From Pycnopodia helianthoides (lineage: Eukaryota; Echinodermata; Asteroidea; Forcipulatida; Asteriidae): a stretch of 64,000 bases of DNA. Below the pieces are notes generated by a model. The model made no database searches. It was not told the origin of the DNA and saw only the letters and a program-made list of their open reading frames with translations. A program made the position numbers and the translations under genes. The DNA lies in NCBI GenBank assembly GCA_032158295.1, contig CM063253.1, positions 10,483,613 through 10,547,612 on the forward strand. The letters are read 5' to 3'. Numbering within the stretch: position 1 is the first letter of the stretch; every line of letters begins with the position of its first letter. Shown one piece after another: positions 1 to 13,400 of the stretch.

Positions 1-1337
1 TCTGTCACAAAAATCAGGATAAAGCCCAAGAGTCTGCGCAGGGGGGGGGTATCAGAAAAGATATCTCCAAACTGATAATGATAAGCCTGATTCTGAGGCA
101 ACCTGCATGGACTCCTCAAGATGATGACACAAAGTATTGCTGCTATAACTTTGTAATTCTAGTAAAAACTTGAGGGACTGTAGAAAGATTCAAAGAGAGA
201 AATCAGAATTAGAGCAGAATGCCTTTGCAAAGGAATTTGGGAAATTTCTTTTGTACTGAGTTCAAGGGGACATTGGGTAAGCATCTTCCAGATCTATCAG
301 TCCTGACGTTTTTAGAGCTTAGCACAGGTAGTCTGGTTGGCTGAATTAGTAAAAAGAGAAAACCTTTGATTGTATAGAACTGAGTAGACTGTCTACGGTG
401 AGCAAACAAATGTGGTCCAGTCTCTAACTGCTAGTAATAGAACTGTTCTTGTACAATGAAAGAAGAGGCGCAGGTGTGAAGACGTGGAAGGCCAATCCTT
501 CAGTTTTTAAGCGCTTGGCTTCCCTCCGCAAAACTTAATCAAATTTTCTTGTCAAAGAAGTCAAAGTCAATGTAAATCTTTTAACTCATTTTCTGGGGCC
601 AACTGAAGGCCAGAAGAGACTGTTGATAACCACTGGGAAAACTTGCCAGCCAGGTAGCCTGGCTCTACGCAGGTAGTAACAATACGCCAGCTCCAGAAAT
701 CTGGCGTTCATTGCTGACACTTTCCACATATGTTGTACCTGTCTGATGTCCTTCGAGTAGAGCAGACAATGACAACAGTAGGTGGTGTGGTCGTCAAGAG
801 GGAATGGAAAACCTTGACAGGATCTACTCTTTGCAGATTGGAAAATGTTCAGTTACGCCACTGGACATGATGAGGGCAATCATCATCCCATACCACCTAT
901 GATGATGACTGAACTGCAGCCAGCCCTGACAGATTGCACTTACAATTGCAAAGCCAAAATAGATTTTTGTTTTTTTCTTCTTCAAATCTTAGGAAACTGA
1001 AACTTTAAAAATTTGGCTGTTAGAACAGAAATTAATAGTGCAGGTGTGTGTCTAGCCAGATTAAAAAAAATATATCTAAAACAAATTTCCAAGTATCGAA
1101 TCTAAAACAATAGGCCCAATCAGGTTTGTCGACATGTCGTGGACCAGACTGCTCTCATGTGCTACATGCATCCACTCACTAACACTAATGCTAACCCCTG
1201 GATTATCTTGGCTAACCCTACTCCCAAGCAGGGGTGACTAATTCCCAAAAGTTTGCCATGGTTAGCAATCATGACCAGTACCTGAGCAGTTACCTGCAGT
1301 TAAGTATTCCATTTTCAGCGAATGTCATTAAACTTAC
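1..1337. other. Intron sequence below FN9a, no feature recognised
   Basis: Minus-strand translation shows no FN3 strand pattern with splice sites that would complete FN9. No inverted or tandem repeats stand out apart from a G9 run at 42-50. Confidence 0.5.
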
Positions 1338-1444
1338 TGTATATCCCGTAATGGGCCCATCTATGCTCGTTGGCATATTCCATGTCAGTTTAACTGCATT
1401 GCCTTTCTTCAACTCGGCTTGAAATTGTTCAGGTGCTGTAGATT
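1338..1444 (-). CDS. Lar: Lar exon: fibronectin type III domain 9, first part
   Basis: 107 nt encoding [20 protein letters not shown], then the strand-B Trp in [16 protein letters not shown]. It corresponds to the last FN3 repeat before the membrane-proximal region in LAR proteins. Acceptor TTTCTTAAAG, donor TACA|GTAAGT, phase 0, so the domain is completed by an exon I could not find in bases 1-1337. Confidence 0.85.
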
Positions 1445-4400
1445 CTTTAAGAAAAATACCACATCAGTATGATTATTGACAGATCTTCAAATGAAACCAT
1501 TATTTAACAAAAACATTTCAACTGTGGATGTCTAACTGGTTGAATGCACACTATGCAAGTCTTCTTAACTATTTCATGAGGTAAGCTGCTGCACTGATAT
1601 CTCTATTAATATTGCATGTTTGTTGGATGTAATTCCTTGAATGTCAACAGTAATAACAAAAATTAACTATAAGAAAATGGATGACTAAGAAAAGATGCAG
1701 AATAGTTTAAAATTTACTGCTTTTGACAATCTAAAGTGGTTTGAAATAGTTTGAAAAAATTGTTGATCTGATGCCAATATTTTACACCAAGGAAACATTG
1801 ATTCACACTCAGGAACATTGAAAAAGTAGCCAATCATAATGTTAAAAACTTAGACTTGTGTGCAGTTCAAATGTCTATGCAATTACAACAAAGGTGTTTA
1901 TTATAGTGGTGAGGGTATGCAAAGAGTAACAAGCTAATACTTACGTTTATTCAATAGTTTTGTAGCCACAGGGAAATACACACTGATGATTACAGGCTTA
2001 GAAATTTAAGTTAAATCAATGCATGAATGAACTCATTTTGAGAGAAAACGACCAGTCTAATTCACAACAACAATATTTTAAAAGATGACCAACCTTTATT
2101 AAGTGTAGTTGAGTAACGGAAGCTGGAGAATGGAGAGTTTCCTTCAGGAGTATGTAACTGTATTTGTATTCCGTAGTGAGAGTTGGGCTCTAGACCAGAT
2201 AACTCGGCATGATGGAAATTACCTACAACCAGCCGAGGCCAGGTCTCTGGGTCAGTATCTATGGAACCACTGGTATAGTAGACAACGTAAGTCAGGCCTG
2301 AACGGCCACTTTCAATATTGCGTGGAGGTTTCCATTCAACCATTATTGATGTAGTGCTGACTGGAGTTACTTTGGATATACGTGGAGCTTCAGTGGGTTC
2401 TAAAAGTCAATAAATGAATCGCTTAACAAATTAGAATTGTATATATGTCACAAATTTTATTCAGGAAACTTTTTGAGAAGGTGCCCAAACAGCAAGTCAT
2501 TATTTCTATTAATACATTCCACGCCTCTAGCTATCAAGAAAAAATATCATAAAACATACCAACACAGTTTTTACACAAAGGCCAACACCTCTATAGAAAA
2601 CATTGAAAAGGAAATGTTTCATTTAAAAAAAAAAAATTTATGCAACTGTTTTCCTCCATGTTATTCAATTAAATGGTCTGAATTTGAGTAAATTTCAAAT
2701 AGGCCAGTAAAAAATTGAATGGATATACTCTATGTTCCAAAGGAAAAAATTTCCGTATCCTGCCATCACTTTTTCACTCATTTTTACCAAAAGGAATATC
2801 TCATTTGAGTAAATTAGATATTACTTTATTTCATAATGAATGAAATAGGCTTCTGAGGGATACTGACAGAACGCCAAGTATGGAGTTGATATGACAAGTC
2901 TTTCTTCACCACGTTTACACTTAATTCAGCAAGGGCGATCAAAGAAGGATCAGATCCTGCAAAAATCAAAGGGCGATCAACAGCTAGTGTAAACGCAAGA
3001 GTAATTAAGATCTGATGATACTCCTTTTTGATCCCCCTTTCATGTGAGATCAAAGGAGGATCAGAACCCGCAAGGTGGATGGAAAAAAAGTGTAAACTCA
3101 AAGCAGGATCAGACCCCGCAATTTGACCTGCCGACATCCGGTTCTTTACCTAATTTTCTTTCAACTTCAAGAATAAAGACAGACTTACGTGGGGGTGGTG
3201 TGTGCTGTATCCGTGGACTCCCATATGGACCTGCACCAACTTCTGTGTGGGCTCGTACTCGAAAGACATACTCAGTGTTGGGTTTCAAATCAATGAAGGT
3301 CATCTTCGTATTAACAGTGTCATTGATAAATTCCTGACCAGGATCTTGTTCCAAATAGTAACGCACTGTATAGCGTATAATATTACCATTACTCTCCTCA
3401 ATAGATGGGGCCTCCCATGATAGCTCAACTGATGTACTTGACAACACCTTCCCACTAAAATTCTGTGGTGCACCAGTAGGTTCTGCCAAAAATAAAAAAA
3501 TGATTATCTAGCACTTTCAGAAGACTAAAAAACTTCAAAGAAAACTAGAATTTGGTGTTTGTAGGTATCATTGGGGTCAGTGTTGTGTTAATGTGTGAAC
3601 TATTTAATTAAATTTATGAAAAAATTGTTGATAGCTTTTGAAATTTCACAGAAAGTGTAAATCTATTACATTTATACCTTTAGTTTACACAGGAAATAAA
3701 TGCTATGGTTACTACTTAACTTCCGGTTTCAATCGGAAGACAAGGTCAATTGAGGTCACACACTCAGGCATGAGGATCGGTGATGATGAAAAAACAAATC
3801 GGAAAAATCTAACGCTAAAAAATGCATGTCCGGATTTTGGGCAATGTCCGGAAATTGGGCAAGGTGACCCCAGCATCAGCGCTGCACTCGGAAAATCCCC
3901 AAGGCGGTAGTGGGACCAGGGTCGAGTCAATAGGAGGAAAATACTCACTACACTACATGACTTATCAAGCTTCAATTAGTCGCGACTTCAACACTCGTCA
4001 CGACTATTTTTTTGTTCCGTAAGATGCATTGCAGTATTTTTTTAAGATTGTAAAAGTGTGGCTGAGATGTAAAACTGTGTTGCATGGACGCCATTGTAGA
4101 AAGCAATGGTGCACTGTGCCGGTTACACGGTTAACTGACCGATCATCCAGTTACAAGTTTACATTTTTACGGTTCGAATAACTGTAAAAACAAATTCATT
4201 CAAAGGTGCCGCAGAACGAAGACCACATTGCGATCACGATGTACAAAATGCATAATGTGTGCGACACACAAGCAGTCACGTTTCCAATTTGCAGGATTGT
4301 AGTCTCAGAAATAAAGGCAAGAAATATTGAACACTAAAGGGCGTTTCTTAACAACGCGATAGCATGAGGATAAATGCCCTCTATTGGTGATATACACCAG

Positions 4401-7400
4401 TGCTATGCATATGCAAACGTCTTGACATAAGACTTAAAATGTCTGCGCATCTTGGGGAAAAAGGTTTTAACCCCCAAATTGCAATAATCATCATCGCTAG
4501 TGCGTGCTTAAGCTGCACGGTCTGTAGAGGATGATTCAACAATTTTAGCTTGCTTTAAAAAAACTACACAATGTGCAGGCTTTGTTTTACAAGTCTGCCA
4601 CAAATTAGGATACCCTGGATCAAAAAAAAGGAATATTTTACTACATACATGTAATGCAAGATTTGTTTCTTTTTGATTTTGTTTTGCTTTTCCTGGTTGT
4701 GTATTTTTCCTTTTTTTGTGTGGGGTAATAATGCACGAAGCAAAAACGCTGTAATGAAGACACAATGCTTTTGATCAAAAGGGCGGTGTGAAAACGATTT
4801 ATTCAACTCTAAATTTTGTGTATGAAATACTGAAACGGAGGGTTATACAAGTAACCGACTGTTTTAGAAATGGTTACTCATTAACAAAAATAACCATAAA
4901 CACACAGGCATAATAATAAGTGCTTTCAATCACGGAGCGATAACAATTTTGTCATGAAAGATTGTGAACAACACAGTTAGTGCGTGAGGCAAAGAATCAA
5001 GACCACTTTTTTAGTAGTCATGGTGGCATAGTTAACCGGGTGGTTGGAAAGCGGCAGTCGCAACTAAACATACCATATTGAAACTTTATCATTAAAATTA
5101 AAATCATGGTAACTTACTTCCCTCTGGGGTAGTGACAGTAAAATCTACCGAAGGTCCATAACCTTCACTGTTTGATGCAGCAAGGGTGAACAAGTACCTC
5201 TGGCCTTTACCTGAAATTAATAAACAAGTCAAAGAATTTATGCACTCTGATTGGTCAAAGATCAGTCACGTGGGGGGTGTATTAATATGTGATATAAAGA
5301 CAGGCTCTGTGAACTAGTGAATAAATGGCCTCTAAACAAGCACATTGTTGTGTAAAAGTTCAGTATAATAATATATAATAATAATAAAATAACATTTGTA
5401 TAGCGCTTTCCACAGGCGTTTCAAAGCGCTTTAGCATTGTCTGAAAAGATGTGTTTTTAACTGAGTCTTGAATGAGCTGATTGAGGATGAGTCACGGATG
5501 TGAACAGGGAGCTTGTTCCAGCAAGTTGGTGCAGCTACTGAGAATGCTCTATCACCATAGCGGGTATTCGTGCGTGGACCATTGGAAAGTTGAAGATGAA
5601 TGTTGGATGTTGATCGAAGGCTCATGGATGAAGAAGGCAACTTTTGTGAGATGAGACTATTGATGTATGTGGGAGCGAGGCCATATATTGCTTTGTAAAC
5701 AAGGAGAAGAATTTTGAACTGAATCCGCTTGAGAACAGGTAGCCAGTGTAGAGAACGAAGAACCGGTGTAATATGTTCATAACGCTTTACTCTCATAACC
5801 ATGCGTGCCGCAGTGTTTTGTACACGTTGAAGTGGGACGATGTGATTAGCTGGCAAGGCATACAATAAACTATTGCAATAGACAAGATGGGATGTGGTGA
5901 GAGCATGGACGAGGCGCTCTGTTGATTTTACGTCAAGGTAGTTGCGGAGTTTCCCGATCTTATAAATACCAAAAGATGCTGCACGGCAAACATTGTGTAT
6001 GTTTTATCCAACTGTAGGTGGCTGTCAAGAATGACCCCGAGGTCACAAGCTGACTCGGAGACGGTGACAGCATCACCACCAATGCTCATTATCGGTAGGT
6101 TGTCTGATTTACGAAACTGTGAGGTGATGTGTATGAGCTCTGTCTTTGTAGAGTTGAACTTGAGCTTGTTGGTCACAGCCCAATATTGCAGATCACTGAT
6201 ACAGTTTTGCAAGGAATTGATAGCTTCGTGATGCTCCTTTGGGTTTAGAATGACATATAGTTGTGTGTCGTCAGCATACATAACGTGTTGAATATCGCGA
6301 TGAGCACTGATGACCTTACTCAGAGGACCGGTATAGAGTATGAATTCAAGAGGTCCCATAACCGACCCCTGAGGTACACCACAAGGAAGGGGGTGGGCCT
6401 GGGAGAGAACGCCATTGACAACAATCCGTTGCTCACGATTCTCCAGATATGACACTAGCCAATCTAGTGCAGTGCCGTCAATGCCATAGCAACTCTTGAA
6501 GCGCTGTGTGAGGGTGTTGTGGTCAATAGTGTCGAAAGCCGAAGAAAAGTCCAGTAAAATGAGAACAGCTTCTAGACCCTTGTCAATTGCTAGAAGGATG
6601 TCATTCATGACTTTAGTCAAGGCAGTCTTAGTAGAATGGAACTTCCGATATGCTGATTGAGCCTCAGAGAAAAGGTGATTATCCAGAAGATATGTGTGAA
6701 GTTGAGCAGATGCGATTTTTTCAAGAACCTTTGCAATGAACATCAGATTAGCAATTGGTCGATAGTTTTTGAAGTCATTTGGGTCGAGGTTGGGTTTCTT
6801 GAGCAGTGGAACAACGTGGGATGTTTTGTATGCCGTTGGAAAAACGCCTGACATTAACGATTGGTTGATTATCTGAGTGATATATGGAAGAAGTTCATCC
6901 AAGCAAAGTTTGACTATCCAGGTAGGAACGGGGTCCAATGAGCATGATTTTGATGGGCTATCTGTGACGACTTTTCTGACAGCATCCTCTGAGGTAGGTT
7001 GGAAGTGTGTAAAGCTACTAGTTATAGCTTCTGGAACAGGCATGTCTCTGTCATCCGGTTGAACGACACAATCAAACGATCTTGCAGTGTTCTGTGTTTT
7101 TTCCTGGAAGAACTGAGCAAATTCATTAGCCAAATGCTCATCTGATTGGTGTTCAGGTAAAGTCGGTGATGATGATGTGGAGGTGAGCTTGTTGACAAGC
7201 CTGAAAAGCTGCTTATTATCAGATTGGGCAATTTCAGACTGAATATATTGAGATAGTATGCACTATGTGAGGGAACTATCAAATTAGCTGTTTCCTTTGA
7301 GTGTTTTTGTTTCGGTTATTTTCGAAAGGACTAATGGTGTCTCGTGCACGCACATACCATATGTGACCTGATCGGTCGAAATGAGGAATGTGTCAGACAG

Positions 7401-10400
7401 GGCGTATTGTATTGCGTGTAATTCGCCATACCAAAGTTGGTCACATTCGAAAATCATGAAAAACACTACAAAAAACGATTCCGCGATTTTCAGTGGTATT
7501 AGGTTAAATAAAAATTGATCTTTCTTGTCCTGGTCTTACCTTTAATTGAAAAGATGAATAAATCCACAAAAAGTATGTTTTCTTGAGCATGTTTGAACGC
7601 AATTAATTCCCTTCAAAGTCAGTCTCATTTACCTTCAAAAACCTGAAAATTTCCACTGCAGCGTACGAACAGTTTCGTTCACGTTGTTACAATTAGAAAG
7701 GTCATGACCTGAACTGTTTTTTAAAATCTATGATAACATAGTCAGAAGGCCGAAAAACTTTCCAATTAACTGCTGAAAACTTGATATGTAAATTAGCCGG
7801 GCTTTCCAACTATCAGAAAATAGAGATCATTGATTGGATGAGAGGTGGCGACCATTTGACGAGTCTGCGCCATTTCAATGTTTACCCGACGTCACAAAAC
7901 TTTCAGCCGATTCTAGCCGGTTTTACGGCCGCGCGATGTGTGCCATGCCATGCGATCGCGCGAGTCTACACACGTTGCCGTCCTAAACGTAGTTGAACGA
8001 CGACCAACCTCGTGTGAATTATTTAAGTGATTTCAGGAATTTGCAACGCTTGTCAGTCGATACTTAGTCAACCAAAGATAGGATTTTCACGTTTGCATTC
8101 TTAAATTGCTGTTACCTTTCTTACCTGTTGTCAATTTGTAGTTTATTGAGAGTTTTACTGTTCAAATTTCATGTTCAAAGCTTTACTAAACTAAGCATGC
8201 AATACATAGTGCTATGCTATTGCATTGCATTGTGTGTGTTGATACTTCCATGTACATGTACAATGTACGGTGCATGTGTATGTATGTATGTACACGCATT
8301 CACCGCGTGACTGTGCGCTTTCACGTAGCGCCGTTGTTTGGTTCACACATGCACTGGGGCTGGGGTTGGTGCCGCCAGCTGTTTATTCTAGTATGAATTA
8401 TTCATAAAGCTACGTCGAGAATCGTCTCTGCGTGTGTGGTCGTTTCTATTAATTAAAAACGAGTATCTAAAAAAATGGAAGTGGCCTTGTCTTGTAGACT
8501 TTCTTCATTTCCTGATAACTTCGGACTGGAATAAGCTACGGAAATAATAATGGTATTGCTGGAAAGCCAGTGAGTTACTTTTTAACATGGTATGCTAAAC
8601 TCAATTTGATTAAGGGTCGATATATACCTCAATTCGACCGATCGGGTCACATGTGTGCATGAACGCGCAGACAATGTATATAAACAAAATTTTAAACAAT
8701 TATACAGTTAGGTAAAAAACCACAAAGTTGTATGTTGTGACATTTAAAACACATTACTGTTTCCTCCAGAATTCTATTACAAAAGAGGATTTTTTCGAGT
8801 TTTGCACTACCGGTGTCGGATGTCAATGTAGCCACCCGTTCTTTTGCTTGTAATGTAAATCACTGTAATAAAAGTAGAGCTTTGGAAAAGTGAACATTTA
8901 TTCAGCCTTGCAGAACTTCAAATAGACAAAAGAATCACACAGTTTTGGAAAGCCTTTTCTTTTGGATGATTTCAGCTCCAAAATTGCAACATTTTTGTGT
9001 CAAAAAATGTGTGACAGCGATTGCCATGTGAACACCGTACATGTACATTGAACATGACGTTCTTTGTAAAATTTCCAAGACTTGCTGGAACTGTGCTTAC
9101 TGGCTTTATTCAGCCACTCCGGTGAGGTCTCTGGCACAAACTCAGGAAATATTCTTGACAGATTTCGAAAAAGAAAACCCTTGATCTAATAAACAAATGC
9201 AAGAATCATAAACAACAGCACTTTCCTATGAAGGACGCCTTTAGGTTTGATGTTTGATACCCACTATAGGTCACATGACTTGTAGAGTGCAATCGGTATA
9301 CAAGAGCAATCCTCTACATTGATCTTCTGCAACTGAAGTATCAATCATTTTCATTTAAAAAATGGTTTTTTTATACTATGAAACTCTACCTTTAGAAAAT
9401 TTACATTATTTAAAGTAATAAAATCATTTTAAAATATTATATAAATTGAACAAAACACAATTAGAAACACTGAAGAGACCAAGAAAGTTTCAACCAATTT
9501 TCACATAAATTTTTCAACATTGGCATTGACAACAAAAATACCACTTACAAGAGCTGGTATTTAAGTGTCTGATCTTGAGTAAAAGTTCAAGTAGATCCAA
9601 ATTTTGAAGATTTCTGCATTTTGTGTTATTTGTTCACAAACCTAATTTGTTTATTAATTTTTCAACATAAACTTTTGTTATTTTAAGTATTTGGCCCACA
9701 ACAGACAACACACTATTCCATTTCCAATACTCGTAGTGTTTATATTGGTACTTACTTAAAGTAAAATGTCTTGACTCAGTGGAAGGGGGTCTGATCTCTA
9801 TGTATAGAGTTTTACTGGTGCTAGTGCTATAACTCAATTTATACATCTTCAAGTCTCCATGGGTGTCATCTGGAGATTCCCAGTAACCATAGTAATCACC
9901 ACTCTCAAACATTTCAACCGCAAATGCTTTTGGACGACCAGGAACTAGATAAATAATAAGCCATAAAAATATAAGCAAATATTACAATTAAATAACACAA
10001 TAACACTCTGAAGGTTAAACAAAATACTCCATGGTTGTAGTTTTATCGCAAATTTACATCGATACGTTTGTGTTTTTGATTATTTTGTTTTGTTCAGTTA
10101 AAAAAAACATGCAAATGACATTGGCAGTGTAAAGTAACAACATGGTAAAAGCACAAAAGAATGTAAACATAATAATTCAAGACCTCTCTTTGCTCTTCAC
10201 TACCTTTTTGGAACAATGTCCCACTAGTTTTGTACACAAAGATTAGCCTGGAAAATGTTCATCATGTATATGTGCATGATCGAAAGAAAAATTATAATGA
10301 TTGATTAATTTTGTTCACTAAAGCTGTGCTATAAAAGTGCCAAGTTTTAGCATATCAACATTGCAGCAATTGTTTATCAGCTGAAAATGCCCATCAAACA

Positions 10401-13400
10401 AGCAGACAATTGTCTGGATTGGTATCTTTGATTAAAGACTAGACATGGATGGATGACAAGTGTGGAATCTTCTCTGTTGTTTGAATGTCGTTTTGAACCA
10501 GACAAGCCATTTGTTCCTGTTTCAAAAGAACTAGAAACGATGTATTGCTTGTAATGGGGCAGCAAAATAACCTTGTATCATCCCTGTTCTTGCTATGGCC
10601 ATGCTCATACCTTCTAGTACAAACACGAACAGGCCAATTCAAGACCGCCAAATAACATTGTACTACCCCACAGCTACTAACGTCCAAGCTCGTCATCATG
10701 AGACTTGACAATAAATTGTACCTCCAGCTTAAATCCCATCTAAACAAAAAAACATGTTTCGTAAAATATCTTGTTATATGACTAGTGAAACCCAGCAAGA
10801 CATGGTCAAGCATTTTGATGCCACCTGAGATTTAACCAAACATAACTTTCAACAGGCCATACAAGTAGACCCATGCACATGACAACATGACATAAATTGG
10901 TAGAACACACTCAGTTAGAGGTAAAAAAAAAGGTAGCTAACTGGCTGATCCTGTGCACCACCATACATTGATGTGCAATTTTTACACTGATGGGCAATGC
11001 ATAAGGTATATTATTGCGAACATGAAGCATGGAAGGAAAAATATTAACACATTGTTGTACTCTCATACCAAAACAAAACCAACCTTGTCCAGGGGTTTGA
11101 ACCACCTTTGGTCTGCTTCGTTCACCATCTCCCTTCTTGGTGTAAGCAGCTATTTCAACTGAGTAATACGTCTTCGGGACAAGATTTCTCAAAAGAATTT
11201 CCTAACAAAAAAATGAAATTTTTTGTGAAATTATTAGACAGAGACCATACATATTAGCTTTTAAAAGTATGATCTACTTGACCATCAAGTTTACTTTAGA
11301 TTGAAGCTGGTAGCTCATCTGTTAATATGTATATTCAGTACAGGTAATGTGATGAAAACATGATTTTATAACTAATGATCCTTTTCATCAAACTCACAAG
11401 AATGTATGTATGTATGCAAAGTGTCATTAGTATAATGAACGGAAGACCATTCCATATTTCAACTTATAAAAAATAATATTCTCACTAATTGCAATTAAAA
11501 GATTCATTATTTGTAAATAATCATCCAACCATGCTCCGACATGTTCAACAGCAGTAAAATGTCTCCACATTAAGCACTTTGTGCATTCTGCTGTAATCAA
11601 GAACTTAAGTCTCAAATGAGTGTTTATCATCACAAACATAACTTCAACTTTTTCAATAAATCAATATTCTGATGTTAATTATATTTTAGGCCATTTTAAA
11701 TGGTTGCCATTTGTTCTGAAATTCAGAATAAACAAAACAACACAATGAAGATTGAGACCATCAAAGAATTTAAATATAGCTGGTTTGTTTTTAGTCATTT
11801 ATTTATTTTCATTTATTTTTTTTTTTTTTGGGGGGGGTGTGTTTCATGTTTGCCAGAATTTTTATATATTAATCCTTGCAGATTTATGGACTACAAAATT
11901 GTAGTCTAACTGGTGTCATGTCTGCGGAACTGTTTACCAAGATCTTTAATATGCTATTATGTGTACTGTGTAGTTGTTTATGACTTTATAATTTTTTGAA
12001 ATAATAAACTTTGATTTATATAATTGGCATCCAATAACGTCTCATTTACATGCTTCACTGATCATGTATGGTTGTGTACACTTTGATCCAAAAGTAAAGC
12101 TCATAGTGTGTACAAAGCTATGGGCAATTGTGAGCAATTTATTTTTGAGTTGTTTCAATCAGCAAGAGGGTTAAAGGAACATTACAGAATTGGTAAGAAA
12201 AAAACTTGTAAAATATACTTTTTGATCACAGGTTTACATAAAACTTACACAGTCTAATGATGATGATAGTAGAAAACATCCCTTGAAATATTTCTGTCTG
12301 AAACGCCATATTTGATGAGAAATGAATAAACTAATTTTCCGATTGGAGTTTATCGCTCAGTGTGAGTTTTATTCATTTGTTGAATCTATATGATTTCATG
12401 CAAATGTGTAATCGGTTTTTCACTATTTTCTCGTGACCCAGATGTCCAATCGATCTCAAACTTCTACAGGTTTGTCAGTTTATGTATATGGTGAATTACA
12501 TAAAGTGCTTACACTGCCAGCAACTGTTTTGTTAGCAAAAACAAATTCTGTAATGTTCCTTTAAAGGAACATTACAGAATTGGTAAGAAAAAAACTTGTA
12601 AAATATACTTTTTGATCACAGATTTACATAAAACTTACACAATCTAATGATGATGATAGTAGAAAACATCCCTTAAAATATTTCTGTCTGAAATGCCATA
12701 TTTGATGAGAAATGAACAAACTAATTTTCCGATTGGAGTTTATCGCTCAGTGAGCGTTTTATTCATTTGTTGAATCTATATGATTTCATGCAAATGTGTA
12801 ATTGGTTTTCACTATTTTCTCGTGACCCAGATGGCCTACCGATCTCAAACTTCTACAGGTTTGTCAGTTTATGTATATGGTGGATTACATAAAGTGCTTA
12901 CACTGAGTTTATGTATATGGTGGATTACATAAAGTGCTTACACTGAAAGCAACTGTTTTGTTAGCAAAAACCAATTCTGTAATGTTCCTTTAAGGAAACA
13001 CTTAGATTATGATCATGTGTTATAAGGGAATGAAACTGAAAGCAGCTGTTTTAGTCAAATAAAGTTTATCTCGCACCAGAAATTTGGGACTCACGAATAT
13101 GATATCATTCAAACAAAAAATTTGAACAATTTGATTAATCTACATGTACTTTGAGTTCAAATAATTCAAAGTTCTTGAAGCCTTGAGGAAACTTGCTGCA
13201 TTTGGAATCAATGTAAGTCTTCAAAATAAAGCAAAACAGAACAAAAATATACTGAAGACCCTCAGCTGTAGGATTTTATGCTTTGGCAAAAACCTTATGT
13301 GAACATCTAAAAACCAAGACCACATGTACAAAATGAACATATTTGCATTTTTCCGTTATCATGGGAAATAACACTCCAATATTTGTAGGTAGAATTAAGC

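Noticed and set aside
10439..10813. 124-codon minus-strand open frame
   Set aside because: No domain pattern, no splice sites in Lar phase, no conservation evidence; chance in an intron.
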